Shown in pieces: positions 1 to 11,677 of a stretch of 64,000 bases of DNA. Made by a program: the position numbers and the translations under genes. Within the stretch, counting starts at the first letter, position 1, and the number at the start of each line of letters is the position of its first letter. The stretch is taken from assembly GCA_027574665.1 (NCBI GenBank), contig CM050665.1, positions 248,001 to 312,000 of the forward strand, in the 5' to 3' direction. The stretch comes from Rhynochetos jubatus (taxonomy: Eukaryota; Chordata; Aves; Eurypygiformes; Rhynochetidae). Under the pieces are notes generated by a model. The model did not search any database and was not told the origin of the DNA. It was given only the letters and a program-made list of their open reading frames with translations.

Positions 1-175
1 CTAACCCTAACCCTAACCCTAGAAGTTGACGACCGCGGTTTCCGGCCACGGCCCCTCCCGGGTTCTAGCTAGGAAAGCAGGGGAAGGAGCCATGTCTGTG
101 CAGTGTCGTGCTCCTCTTGGCAGGCCTTTGCAATCCCAATTATCCCTGGAGCTGTGGGCTTTCTGGTTCTCCGGA
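1..175 (+). repeat. First monomer, missing two bases, with private variants
   Basis: The window opens two bases into a telomeric core. This monomer carries several changes I do not see together elsewhere: GTTGAC for GTTGCC near base 29, CCCCTCCCGGG at the C-tract, and TTCTAGCTAGG for TTCTGGCTAGG near base 65. It is one of the more diverged units in the window. It may lie close to the array edge, where homogenisation is weaker, or simply be a chance outlier. Confidence 0.8.
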
Positions 176-199
176 CCCTAACCCTAACCCTAACCCTAG
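176..199 (-). other. Telomeric core with four G-triplets (representative)
   Basis: On the minus strand the core reads CTAGGG followed by three TTAGGG, giving four GGG runs with 3-base loops. Known: this is the minimum for one intramolecular telomeric G-quadruplex, and TRF1/TRF2 bind YTAGGGTTR, which occurs three times here. The same core recurs in nearly all of the 361 monomers, with scattered single-base damage. Folding or protein binding is inference. Confidence 0.85.
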
Positions 200-352
200 A
201 AGTTGCCGACCGCGGTTTCCGGCCACGGCCCCCCCTGGGTTCTGGCTAGGAAAGCTGGGGAAGGAGCCATGTCGGTGCAGTGTCGTGCTCCTCTTGGCAG
301 GCCTTTGCAATCCCAATTATCCCTGGAGCTGTGGGCTTTCTGGTTCTCCGGA
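176..352 (+). repeat. Reference monomer (second unit)
   Basis: A clean example of the 177-bp unit. The telomeric core is 176-199 and the spacer 200-352. Landmarks in order: the CpG-rich segment CCGACCGCGGTTTCCGG, the C7-T-G3 tract (a variation hotspot), GGTTCTGGCTAGGAAAGC, GGAAGGAGCCATGT, a T/G site inside GTC(T/G)GTGCAG (here G), CTCCTCTTGGCAGGCC, TTTGCAATCCCAATTATCCC, and TCCGGA immediately before the next core. I find no internal subrepeat beyond the hexamers and a weak AATCCC/TTATCCC echo. Confidence 0.95.
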
Positions 353-3300
353 CCCTAACCCTAACCCTAACCCTAGAAGTTGCCGACCGCGGTTTCCGGC
401 CACGGCCCCCCCTGGGTTCTGGCTAGGAAAGCAGGGGAAGGAGCCATGTCGGTGCAGTGTCGTGCTCCTCTTGGCAGGCCTTTGCAATCCCAATTATCCC
501 TGGAGCTGTGGGCTTTCTGGTTCTCCGGACCCTAACCCTAACCCTAACCCTAGAAGTTGCCGACCGCGGTTTCCGGCCACGGCCCCCCCTGGGTTCTGGC
601 TAGGAAAGCAGGGGAAGGAGCCATGTCTGTGCAGTGTCGTGCTCCTCTTGGCAGGCCTTTGCAATCCCAATTATCCGTGGAGCTGTGGGCTTTCTGGTTC
701 TCCGGACCCTAACCCTAACCCTAACCCTAGAAGTTGCCGACCGCGGTTTCCGGCCACGGCCCCCCCTGGGTTCTGGCTAGGAAAGCTGGGGAAGGAGCCA
801 TGTCGGTGCAGTGTCGTGCTCCTCTTGGCAGGCCTTTGCAATCCCAATTATCCCTGGAGCTGTGGGCTTTCTGGTTCTCCGGACCCTAACCCTAACCCTA
901 ACCCTAGAAGTTGCCGACCACGGTTTCCGGCCACGGCCCCCCCTGGGTTCTGGCTAGGAAAGCAGGGGAAGGAGCCATGTCGGTGCAGTGTCGTGCTCCT
1001 CTTGGCAGGCCTTTGCAATCCCAATTATCCCTGGAGCTGTGGGCTTTCTGGTTCTCCGGACCCTAACCCTAACCCTAACACTAGAAGTTGCCGACCGCGG
1101 TTTCCGGCCACGGCCCCCCCTGGGTTCTGGCTAGGAAAGCTGGGGAAGGAGCCACGTCTCTGCAGTGTCGTGCTCCTCTTGGCAGGCCTTTGCAATCCCA
1201 ATTATCCCTGGAGCTGTGGGCTTTCTGGTTCTCCGGACCCTAACCCTAACCCTAACCCTAGAAGTTGCCGACTGCGGTTTCCGGCCACGGCCCCCCCTGG
1301 GTTCTGGCTAGGAAAGCAGGGGAAGGAGCCATGTCTGTGCAGTGTCGTGCTCCTCTTGGCAGGCCTTTGCAATCCCAATTATCCCTGGAGCTGTGGGCTT
1401 TCTGGTTCTCCGGACCCTAACCCTAACCCTAACCCTAGAAGTTGCCGACCGCGGTTTCCGGCCACGGCCCCCCATGGGTTCTGGCTAGGAAAGCTGGGGA
1501 AGGAGCCATGTCTGTGCAGTGTCGTGCTCCTCTTGGCAGGCCTTTGCAATCCCAATTATCCCTGGAGCTGTGGGCTTTCTGGTTCTCCGGACCCTAACCC
1601 TAACCCTAACCCTAGAAGTTGCCGACCGTGGTTTCCGGCCACGGCCCCCCCTGGGTTCTGGCTAGGAAAGCAGGGGAAGGAGCCATGTCTGTGCAGTATC
1701 GTGCTCCTCTTGGCAGGCCTTTGCAATCCCAATTATCCCTGGAGCTGTGGGCTTTCTGGTTCTCCGGACCCTAACCCTAACCCTAACCCTAGAAGTTGCC
1801 GACTGCGGTTTCCGGCCACGGCCCCCCCTGGGTTCTGGCTAGGAAAGCTGGGGAAGGAGCCATGTCTGTGCAGTGTCGTGCTCCTCTTGGCAGGCCTTTG
1901 CAATCCCAATTATCCCTGGAGCTGTGGGCTTTCTGGTTCTCCGGACCCTAACCCTAACCCTAACCCTAGAAGTTGCCGACCGCGGTTTCCGGCCACGGCC
2001 CCCCCCGGGTTCTGGCTAGGAAAGCTGGGGAAGGAGCCATGTCTGTGCAGTGTCGTGCTCCTCTTGGCAGGCCTTTGCAATCCCAATTATCCCTGGAGCT
2101 GTGGGCTTTCTGGTTCTCCGGACCCTAACCCTAACCCTAACCCTAGAAGTTGCCGACCGCGGTTTCCGGCCACGGCCCCCCCTGGGTTCTGGCTAGGAAA
2201 GCTGGGGAAGGAGCCATGTCTGTGCAGTGTCGTGCTCCTCTTGGCAGGCCTTTGCAATCCCAATTATCCCTGGAGCTGTGGGCTTTCTGGTTCTCCGGAC
2301 CCTAACCCTAACCCTAACCCTAGAAGTTGCCGACCGTGGTTTCCGGCCACGGCCCCCCCTGGGTTCTGGCTAGGAAAGCAGGGGAAGGAGCCATGTCTGT
2401 GCAGTGTCGTGCTCCTCTTGGCAGGCCTTTGCAATCCCAATTATCCCTGGAGCTGTGGGCTTTCTGGTTCTCCGGACCCTAACCCTAACCCTAACCCTAG
2501 AAGTTGCCGACCACGGTTTCCGGCCACGGCCCCCCCTGGGTTCTGGCTAGGAAAGCAGGGGAAGGAGCCATGTCGGTGCAGTGTCGTGCTCCTCTTGGCA
2601 GGCCTTTGCAATCCCAATTATCCCTGGAGCTGTGGGCTTTCTGGTTCTCCGGACCCTAACCCTAACCCTAACCCTAGAAGTTGCCGACCGCGGTTTCCGG
2701 CCACGGCCCCCCCCGGGTTCTGGCTAGGAAAGCTGGGGAAGGAGCCATGTCTGTGCAGTGTCGTGCTCCTCTTGGCAGGCCTTTGCAATCCCAATTATCC
2801 CTGGAGCTGTGGGCTTTCTGGTTCTCCGGACCCTAACCCTAACCCTAACCCTAGAAGTTGCCGACCGCGGTTTCCGGCCACGGCCCCCCCTGGGTTCTGG
2901 CTAGGAAAGCTGGGGAAGGAGCCATGTCTGTGCAGTGTCGTGCTCCTCTTGGCAGGCCTTTGCAATCCCAATTATCCCTGGAGCTGTGGGCTTTCTGGTT
3001 CTCCGGACCCTAACCCTAACCCTAACCCTAGAAGTTGCCGACCGTGGTTTCCGGCCACGGCCCCCCCTGGGTTCTGACTAGGAAAGCAGGGGAAGGAGCC
3101 ATGTCTGTGCAGTGTCGTGCTCCTCTTGGCAGGCCTTTGCAATCCCAATTATCCCTGGAGCTGTGGGCTTTCTGGTTCTCCGGACCCTAACCCTAACCCT
3201 AACCCTAGAAGTTGCCGACCACGGTTTCCGGCCACGGCCCCCCCTGGGTTCTGGCTAGGAAAGCAGGGGAAGGAGCCATGTCTGTGCAGTGTCGTGCTCC

Positions 3301-6192
3301 TCTTGGCAGGCCTTTGCAATCCCAATTATCCCTGGAGCTGTGGGCTTTCTGGTTCTCCGGACCCTAACCCTAACCCAAACCCTAGAAGTTGCTGACCGCG
3401 GTTTCCGGCCACGGCCCCCCCTGGGTTCTGGCTAGGAAAGCAGGGGAAGGAGCCATGTCGGTGCAGTGTCGTGCTCCTCTTGGCAGGCCTTTGCAATCCC
3501 AATTATCCCTGGAGCTGTGGGCTTTCTGGTTCTCCAGACCCTAACCCTAACCCTAACCCTAGAAGTTGCCGACCGCGGTTTCCGGCCACGGCTCCCCCTG
3601 GGTTCTGGCTCGGAAATCAGGGGAAGGAGCCATGTCTGTGCAGTGTCGTGCTCCTCTTGGCAGGCCTTTGCAATCCCAATTATCCCTGGAGCTGTGGGCT
3701 TTCTGGTTCTCCGGACCCTAACCCTAACCCTAACCCTAGAAGTTGCCGACCGCGGTTTCCGGCCACGGCCCCCCCTGGGTTCTGGCTAGGAAAGCTGGGG
3801 AAGGAGCCATGTCGGTGCAGTGTCGTGCTCCTCTTGGCAGGCCTTTGCAATCCCAATTATCCCTGGAGCTGTGGGCTTTCTGGTTCTCCGGGCCCTAACC
3901 CTAACCCTAACCCTAGAAGTTGCCGACCGCGGTTTCCGGCCACGGCCCCCCCTGGGTTCTGGCTAGGAAAGCTGGGGAAGGAGCCATGTCTGTGCAGTGT
4001 CGTGCTCCTCTTGGCAGGCCTTTGCAATCCCAATTATCCCTGGAGCTGTGGGCTTTCTGGTTCTCCGGACCCTAACCCTAACCCTAACCCTAGAAGTTGC
4101 CGACCACGGTTTCCGGCCACGGCCCCCCCTGGGTTCTGGCTAGGAAAGCTGGGGAAGGAGCCATGTCTGTGCAGTGTCGTGCTCCTCTTGGCAGGCCTTT
4201 GCAATCCCAATTATCCCTGGAGCTGTGGGCTTTCTGGTTCTCCGGACCCTAACCCTAACCCTAACCCTAGAAGTTGCCGACCGCGGTTTCTGGGCATTGC
4301 CCCCCCTGGGTTCTGGCTAGGAAAGCCGGGGAAGGAGCCATGTCGGTGCAGTGTCGTGCTCCTCTTGGCAGGCCTTTGCAATCCCAATTATCCCTGGAGC
4401 TGTGGGCTTTCTGGTTCTCCGGACCCTAAACCTAACCCTAACCCTAGAAGTTGCCGACCGCGTTTTCCGGCCACGGCCCCCCCTGGGTTCTGGCTAGGAA
4501 AGCAGGGGAAGGAGCCATGTCGGTGCAGTGTCGTGCTCCTCTTGGCAGGCCTTTGCAATCCCAATTATCCCTGGAGCTGTGGGCTTTCTGGTTCTCCGGA
4601 CCCTAACCCTAACCCTAACCCTAGAAGTTGCCGACCGCAGTTTCCGGCCACGGCCCCCCCTGGGTTCTGGCTAGGAAAGCAGGGGAAGGAGCCATGTCTG
4701 TGCAGTGTCGTGCTCCTCTTGGCAGGCCTTTCAATCCCAATTATCCGTGGAGCTGTGGGCTTTCTGGTTCTCTGGACCCTAACCCTAACCCTAACCCTAG
4801 AAGTTGCCGACCGTGGATTCCGGCCACGGCCCCCCCTGGGTTCTGGCTAGGAAAGCAGGGGAAGGAGCCATGTCTGTGCAGTGTCGTGCTCCTCTTGGCA
4901 GGCCTTTGCAATCCCAATCATCCCTGGAGCTGTGGGCTTTCTGGTTCTCCGGACCCTAACCCTAACCCTAACCCTAGAAGTTGCCGACCGCGGTTTCCGG
5001 CCACGGCCCCCCCTGGGTTCTGGCTAGGAAAGCAGGGGAAGGAGCCATGTCTGTGCAGTGTCGTGCTCCTCTTGGCAGGCCTTTGCAATCCCAATTATCC
5101 CTGGAGCTGTGGGCTTTCTGGTTCTCCGGACCCTAACCCTAACCCTAACCCTAGAAGTTGCCGACCGCGGTTTCCGGCCACGGCCCCCCCCGGGTTCTGG
5201 CTAGGAAAGCTGGGGAAGGAGCCATGTCTGTGCAGTGTCGTGCTCCTCTTGGCAGGCCTTTGCAATCCCAATTATCCCTGGAGCTGTGGGCTTTCTGGTT
5301 CTCCGGACCCTAACCCTAACCCTAACCCTAGAAGTTGCCGACCGCGGTTTCCGGCCACGGCCCCCCCTGGGTTCTGGCTAGGAAAGCAGGGGAAGGAGCC
5401 ATGTCTGTGCAGTGTCGTGCTCCTCTTGGCAGGCCTTTGCAATCCCAATTATCCCTGGAGCTGTGGGCTTTCTGGTTCTCCGGACCCTAACCCTAACCCT
5501 AACCCTAGAAGTTGCCGACCGTGGATTCCGGCCACGGCCCCCCCTGGGTTCTGGCTAGGAAAGCAGGGGAAGGAGCCATGTCGGTGCAGTGTCGTGCTCC
5601 TCTTGGCAGGCCTTTGCAATCCCAATTATCCCTGGAGCTGTGGGCTTTCTGGTTCTCCGGACCCTAACCCTAACCCTAACCCTAGAAGTTGCCGACCGCG
5701 GTTTCCGGCCACGGCCCCCCCCGGGTTCTGGCTAGGAAAGCTGGGGAAGGAGCCATGTCTGTGCAGTGTCGTGCTCCTCTTGGCAGGCCTTTGCAATCCC
5801 AATTATCCCTGGAGCTGTGGGCTTTCTGGTTCTCCGGACCCTAACCCTAACCCTAACCCTAGAAGTTGCCGACCACGGTTTCCGGCCACGGCCCCCCCTG
5901 GGTTCTGGCTAGGAAAGCTGGGGAAGGAGCCATGTCGGTGCAGTGTCGTGCTCCTCTTGGCAGGCCTTTGCAATCCCAATTATCCCTGGAGCTGTGGGCT
6001 TTCTGGTTCTCCGGACCCTAACCCTAACCCTAACCCTAGAAGTTGCCGACCGCGGTTTCCGGCCACGGCCCCCCCTGGGTTCTGGCTAGGAAAGCCGGGG
6101 AAGGAGCCATGTCGGTGCAGTGTCGTGCTCCTCTTGGCAGGTCTTTGCAATCCCAATTATCCCTGGAGCTGTGGGCTTTCTGGTTCTCCAGA

Positions 6193-7076
6193 CCCTAACC
6201 CTAACCCTAACCCTAGAAGTTGCCGACCGCGGTTTCCGGCCACGGCCCCCCCTGGGTTCTGGCTAGGAAAGCAGGGGAAGGAGCCATGTCTGTGCAGTGT
6301 CGTGCTCCTTTTGACAGGCCTTTCAATCCCAATTATCCGTGGAGCTGTGGGCTTTCTGGTTCTCCGGACCCTAACCCTAACCCTAACCCTAGAAGTTGCC
6401 GACCGTGGATTCCGGCCACGGCCCCCCCTGGGTTCTGGCTAGGAAAGCAGGGGAAGGAGCCATGTCTGTGCAGTGTCGTGCTCCTCTTGGCAGGCCTTTG
6501 CAATCCCAATTATCCCTGGAGCTGTGGGCTTTCTGGTTCTCCGGACCCTAACCCTAACCCTAACCCTAGAAGTTGCCGACCGCGGTTTCTGGGCATGGCC
6601 CCCCCTGGGTTCTGGCTAGGAAAGCTGGGGAAGGAGCCATGTCTGTGCAGTGTCATGCTCCTCTTGGCAGGCCTTTGCAATCCCAATTATCCCTGGAGCT
6701 GTGGGCTTTCTGGTTCTCCGGACCCTAACCCTAACCCTAACCCTAGAAGTTGCCGACCGCGGTTTCCGGCCACGGCCCCCCCTGGGTTCTGGCTAGGAAA
6801 GCAGGGGAAGGAGCCATGTCTGTGCAGTGTCGTGCTCCTCCTGGCAGGCCTTTGCAATCCCAATTATCCCTGGAGCTGTGGGCTTTCTGGTTCTCCGGAC
6901 CCTAACCCTAACCCTAACCCTAGAAGTTGCCGACCGCGGTTTCCGGCCACGGCCCCCCCTGGGTTCTGGCTAGGAAAGCAGGGGAAGGAGCCATGTCGGT
7001 GCAGTGTCGTGCTCCTCTTGGCAGGCCTTTGCAATCCCAATTATCCCTGGAGCTGTGGGCTTTCTGGTTCTCCGGA
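6193..7076 (+). repeat. Five-monomer block, copy 1 (1,061-bp spacing)
   Basis: Five monomers in order: a G-deleted 176-bp unit, a GTGGATT unit, a CTGGGCAT unit with GTCATG, then two CCGGCCACGG units (T then G at position 99). The same order restarts at 7,254. The offset of 1,061 equals 6 x 177 minus the one-base deletion. Confidence 0.75.
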
Positions 7077-7253
7077 CCCTAACCCTAACCCTAACCCTAG
7101 AAGTTGCCGACCGCGGTTTCTGGGCATGGCCCCCCCTGGGTTCTGGCTAGGAAAGCCGGGGAAGGAGCCATGTCTGTGCAGTGTCGTGCTCCTCTTGGCA
7201 GGCCTTTGCAATCCCAATTATCCCTGGAGCTGTGGGCTTTCTGGTTCTCCGGA

Positions 7254-8137
7254 CCCTAACCCTAACCCTAACCCTAGAAGTTGCCGACCGCGGTTTCCGG
7301 CCACGGCCCCCCCTGGGTTCTGGCTAGGAAAGCAGGGGAAGGAGCCATGTCTGTGCAGTGTCGTGCTCCTTTTGGCAGGCCTTTCAATCCCAATTATCCG
7401 TGGAGCTGTGGGCTTTCTGGTTCTCCGGACCCTAACCCTAACCCTAACCCTAGAAGTTGCCGACCGTGGATTCCGGCCACGGCCCCCCCTGGGTTCTGGC
7501 TAGGAAAGCAGGGGAAGGAGCCATGTCTGTGCAGTGTCGTGCTCCTCTTGGCAGGCCTTTGCAATCCCAATTATCCCTGGAGCTGTGGGCTTTCTGGTTC
7601 TCCGGACCCTAACCCTAACCCTAACCCTAGAAGTTGCCGACCGCGGTTTCTGGGCATGGCCCCCCCTGGGTTCTGGCTAGGAAAGCCGGGGAAGGAGCCA
7701 TGTCTGTGCAGTGTCATGCTCCTCTTGGCAGGCCTTTGCAATCCCAATTATCCCTGGAGCTGTGGGCTTTCTGGTTCTCCGGACCCTAACCCTAACCCTA
7801 ACCCTAGAAGTTGCCGACCGCGGTTTCCGGCCACGGCCCCCCCTGGGTTCTGGCTAGGAAAGCAGGGGAAGGAGCCATGTCTGTGCAGTGTCGTGCTCCT
7901 CTTGGCAGGCCTTTGCAATCCCAATTATCCCTGGAGCTGTGGGCTTTCTGGTTCTCCGGACCCTAACCCTAACCCTAACCCTAGAAGTTGCCGACCGCGG
8001 TTTCCGGCCACGGCCCCCCCTGGGTTCTGGCTAGGAAAGCAGGGGAAGGAGCCATGTCGGTGCAGTGTCGTGCTCCTCTTGGCAGGCCTTTGCAATCCCA
8101 ATTATCCCTGGAGCTGTGGGCTTTCTGGTTCTCCGGA
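7254..8137 (+). repeat. Five-monomer block, copy 2 (1,061-bp spacing)
   Basis: Matches the block starting at 6,193 unit for unit, with small differences such as AAAGCCGGGG for AAAGCTGGGG in the CTGGGCAT monomer. The sixth monomer of copy 1 has no counterpart here; instead another GTGGATT cassette begins at 8,138. Confidence 0.75.
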
Positions 8138-9199
8138 CCCTAACCCTAACCCTAACCCTAGAAGTTGCCGACCGTGGATTCCGGCCACGGCCCCCCCTGG
8201 GTTCTGGCTAGGAAAGCAGGGGAAGGAGCCATGTCTGTGCAGTGTCGTGCTCCTCTTGGCAGGCCTTTGCAATCCCAATTATCCCTGGAGCTGTGGGCTT
8301 TCTGGTTCTCCGGATCCTAACCCTAACCCTAACCCTAGAAGTTGCCGACCGCGGTTTCTGGGCATGGCCCCCCCTGGGTTCTGGCTAGGAAAGCTGGGGA
8401 AGGAGCCATGTCTGTGCAGTGTCATGCTCCTCTTGGCAGGCCTTTGCAATCCCAATTATCCCTGGAGCTGTGGGCTTTCTGGTTCTCCGGACCCTAACCC
8501 TAACCCTAACCCTAGAAGTTGCCGACCGCGGTTTCCGGCCACGGCCCCCCCTGGGTTCTGGCTAGGAAAGCAGGGGAAGGAGCCATGTCTGTGCAGTGTC
8601 GTGCTCCTCTTGGCAGGCCTTTGCAATCCCAATTATCCCTGGAGCTGTGGGCTTTCTGGTTCTCTGGACCCTAACCCTAACCCTAACCCTAGAAGTTGCC
8701 GACCGCGGTTTCCGGCCACGGCCCCCCCTGGGTTCTGGCTAGGAAAGCAGGGGAAGGAGCCATGTCGGTGCAGTGTCGTGCTCCTCTTGGCAGGCCTTTG
8801 CAATCCCAATTATCCCTGGAGCTGTGGGCTTTCTGGTTCTCCGGACCCTAACCCTAACCCTAACCCTAGAAGTTGCCGACCACGGTTTCCGGCCACGGCC
8901 CCCCCTGGGTTCTGGCTAGGAAAGCTGGGGAAGGAGCCATGTCTGTGCAGTGTCGTGCTCCTCTTGGCAGGCCTTTGCAATCCCAATTATCCCTGGAGCT
9001 GTGGGCTTTCTGGTTCTCCGGACCCTAACCCTAACCCTAACCCTAGAAGTTGCCGACCGCGGTTTCTGGGCATGGCCCCCCCTGGGTTCTGGCTAGGAAA
9101 GCCGGGGAAGGAGCCATGTCGGTGCAGTGTCGTGCTCCTCTTGGCAGGCCTTTGCAATCCCAATTATCCCTGGAGCTGTGGGCTTTCTGGTTCTCCGGA

Positions 9200-10438
9200 C
9201 CCTAAACCTAACTCTAACCCTAGAAGTTGCCGACCGTGGTTTCCGGCCACGGCCCCCCCTGGGTTCTGGCTAGGAAAGCTGGGGAAGGAGCCATGTCGGT
9301 GCAGTGTCGTGCTCCTCTTGGCAGGCCTTTGCAATCCCAATTATCCCTGGAGCTGTGGGCTTTCTGGTTCTCCGGACCCTAACCCTAACCCTAACCCTAG
9401 AAGTTGCCGACCGTGGATTCCGGCCACGGCCCCCCCTGGGTTCTGGCTAGGAAAGCAGGGGAAGGAGCCATGTCTGTGCAGTGTCGTGCTCCTCTTGGCA
9501 GGCCTTTGCAATCCCAATTATCCCTGGAGCTGTGGGCTTTCTGGTTCTCCGGACCCTAACCCTAACCCTAACCCTAGAAGTTGCCGACCGCCGTTTCTGG
9601 GCATGGCCCCCCCTGGGTTCTGGCTAGGAAAGCTGGGGAAGGAGCCATGTCTGTGCAGTGTCATGCTCCTCTTGGCAGGCCTTTGCAATCCCAATTATCC
9701 CTGGAGCTGTGGGCTTTCTGGTTCTCCGGACCCTAACCCTAACCCTAACCCTAGAAGTTGCCGACCGCGGTTTCCGGCCACGGCCCCCCCTGGGTTCTGG
9801 CTAGGAAAGCAGGGGAAGGAGCCATGTCTGTGCAGTGTCGTGCTCCTCTTGGCAGGCCTTTGCAATCCCAATTATCCCTGGAGCTGTGGGCTTTCTGGTT
9901 CTCCGGACCCTAACCCTAACCCTAACCCTAGAAGTTGCCGACCGCGGTTTCCGGCCACGGCCCCCCCTGGGTTCTGGCTAGGAAAGCAGGGGAAGGAGCC
10001 ATGTCGGTGCAGTGTCGTGCTCCTCTTGGCAGGCCTTTGCAATCCCAATTATCCCTGGAGCTGTGGGCTTTCTGGTTCTCCGGACCCTAACCCTAACCCT
10101 AACCCTAGAAGTTGCCGACCGCGGTTTCTGGGCATGGCCCCCCCTGGGTTCTGGCTAGGAAAGCCGGGGAAGGAGCCATGTCGGTGCAGTGTCGTGCTCC
10201 TCTTGGCAGGCCTTTGCAATCCCAATTATCCCTGGAGCTGTGGGCTTTCTGGTTCTCCGGACCCTAACCCTAACCCTAACCCTAGAAGTTGCCGACCGCG
10301 GTTTCCGGCCACGGCCCCCCCTGGGTTCTGGCTAGGAAAGCCGGGGAAGGAGCCATGTCGGTGCAGTGTCGTGCTCCTCTTGGCAGGCCTTTGCAATCCC
10401 AATTATCCCTGGAGCTGTGGGCTTTCTGGTTCTCCGGA
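9200..10438 (+). repeat. 1,239-bp seven-mer, subcopy A of twenty-mer copy 1
   Basis: Seven full-length monomers (7 x 177) opening with the doubly altered core and a GTGGTTTCCGG spacer, then GTGGATT, CCGTTTCTGGGCAT with GTCATG, two CCGGCCACGG units, a CTGGGCAT unit with AAAGCCGGGG, and a CCGGCCACGG unit. The series restarts at 10,439. Confidence 0.88.
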
Positions 10439-11677
10439 CCCTAAACCTAACTCTAACCCTAGAAGTTGCCGACCGTGGTTTCCGGCCACGGCCCCCCCTG
10501 GGTTCTGGCTAGGAAAGCTGGGGAAGGAGCCATGTCGGTGCAGTGTCGTGCTCCTCTTGGCAGGCCTTTGCAATCCCAATTATCCCTGGAGCTGTGGGCT
10601 TTCTGGTTCTCCGGACCCTAACCCTAACCCTAACCCTAGAAGTTGCCGACCGTGGATTCCGGCCACGGCCCCCCCTGGGTTCTGGCTAGGAAAGCAGGGG
10701 AAGGAGCCATGTCTGTGCAGTGTCGTGCTCCTCTTGGCAGGCCTTTGCAATCCCAATTATCCCTGGAGCTGTGGGCTTTCTGGTTCTCCGGACCCTAACC
10801 CTAACCCTAACCCTAGAAGTTGCCGACCGCCGTTTCTGGGCATGGCCCCCCCTGGGTTCTGGCTAGGAAAGCTGGGGAAGGAGCCATGTCTGTGCAGTGT
10901 CATGCTCCTCTTGGCAGGCCTTTGCAATCCCAATTATCCCTGGAGCTGTGGGCTTTCTGGTTCTCCGGACCCTAACCCTAACCCTAACCCTAGAAGTTGC
11001 CGACCGCGGTTTCCGGCCACGGCCCCCCCTGGGTTCTGGCTAGGAAAGCAGGGGAAGGAGCCATGTCTGTGCAGTGTCGTGCTCCTCTTGGCAGGCCTTT
11101 GCAATCCCAATTATCCCTGGAGCTGTGGGCTTTCTGGTTCTCCGGACCCTAACCCTAACCCTAACCCTAGAAGTTGCCGACCGCGGTTTCCGGCCACGGC
11201 CCCCCCTGGGTTCTGGCTAGGAAAGCAGGGGAAGGAGCCATGTCGGTGCAGTGTCGTGCTCCTCTTGGCAGGCCTTTGCAATCCCAATTATCCCTGGAGC
11301 TGTGGGCTTTCTGGTTCTCCGGACCCTAACCCTAACCCTAACCCTAGAAGTTGCCGACTGCGGTTTCTGGGCATGGCCCCCCCTGGGTTCTGGCTAGGAA
11401 AGCCGGGGAAGGAGCCATGTCGGTGCAGTGTCGTGCTCCTCTTGGCAGGCCTTTGCAATCCCAATTATCCCTGGAGCTGTGGGCTTTCTGGTTCTCCGGA
11501 CCCTAACCCTAACCCTAACCCTAGAAGTTGCCGACCGCGGTTTCCGGCCACGGCCCCCCCTGGGTTCTGGCTAGGAAAGCTGGGGAAGGAGCCATGTCGG
11601 TGCAGTGTCGTGCTCCTCTTGGCAGGCCTTTGCAATCCCAATTATCCCTGGAGCTGTGGGCTTTCTGGTTCTCCAGA
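10439..11677 (+). repeat. 1,239-bp seven-mer, subcopy B of twenty-mer copy 1
   Basis: Same seven monomer types as subcopy A in the same order. It is distinguished by GACTGCGG at 11,360 and AAAGCTGGGG in the last unit. Both distinctions recur in the corresponding subcopy of the second twenty-mer, so the seven-mer duplication came before the twenty-mer duplication. Confidence 0.88.

Larger units (their letters stand above)
1..4600 (+). repeat. Domain I: plain 177-bp monomers
   Basis: About 26 monomers with no detectable length variant. The spacer is the CCGGCCACGG type throughout, except one CTGGGCAT-like unit near 4,289. Variation is mostly GCGG/GTGG/ACGG at monomer positions 37-40, A/T at position 81 and T/G at position 99. 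A few cores are damaged: AACACTAG near 1,080, CCCAAACCC near 3,376 and GGGCCCTAA near 3,890. No higher-order repeat is obvious by eye. Confidence 0.75.

Noticed and set aside
1-22. True chromosome terminus at the window start
   Set aside because: Only the usual three-hexamer core is present (two bases missing). A terminus would show a long pure hexamer tract.
92-181. A 29-codon frame per monomer starting at GGAGCCATG and stopping at the first CCC-TAA of the next core
   Set aside because: It recurs in most monomers because the hexamer supplies the stop, the start context is only moderate, and nothing supports translation.
285-305. CTCF-like site around CTCCTCTTGGCAGG, as in human subtelomeric promoters
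   Set aside because: Only the GGCAG end fits the CTCF consensus; several core positions mismatch.
307-322. C/EBP- or homeodomain-like element in TTGCAATCCCAATTATCC
   Set aside because: Such short matches are expected by chance, and conservation among monomers reflects homogenisation, not selection.
176-352. CENP-B box suggesting a centromeric satellite
   Set aside because: I find no match to the TTCG....A..CGGG pattern in the consensus on either strand, and alpha-satellite-like AT-richness is absent. A 171-178-bp length alone is not evidence.
108-3077. Long + strand reading frame (989 codons) that looks like a repeat protein
   Set aside because: It is the translation of tandem satellite with a 59-codon period; other frames on both strands are equally open, it begins at a GTG inside a monomer, and variation follows CpG decay rather than codon position.
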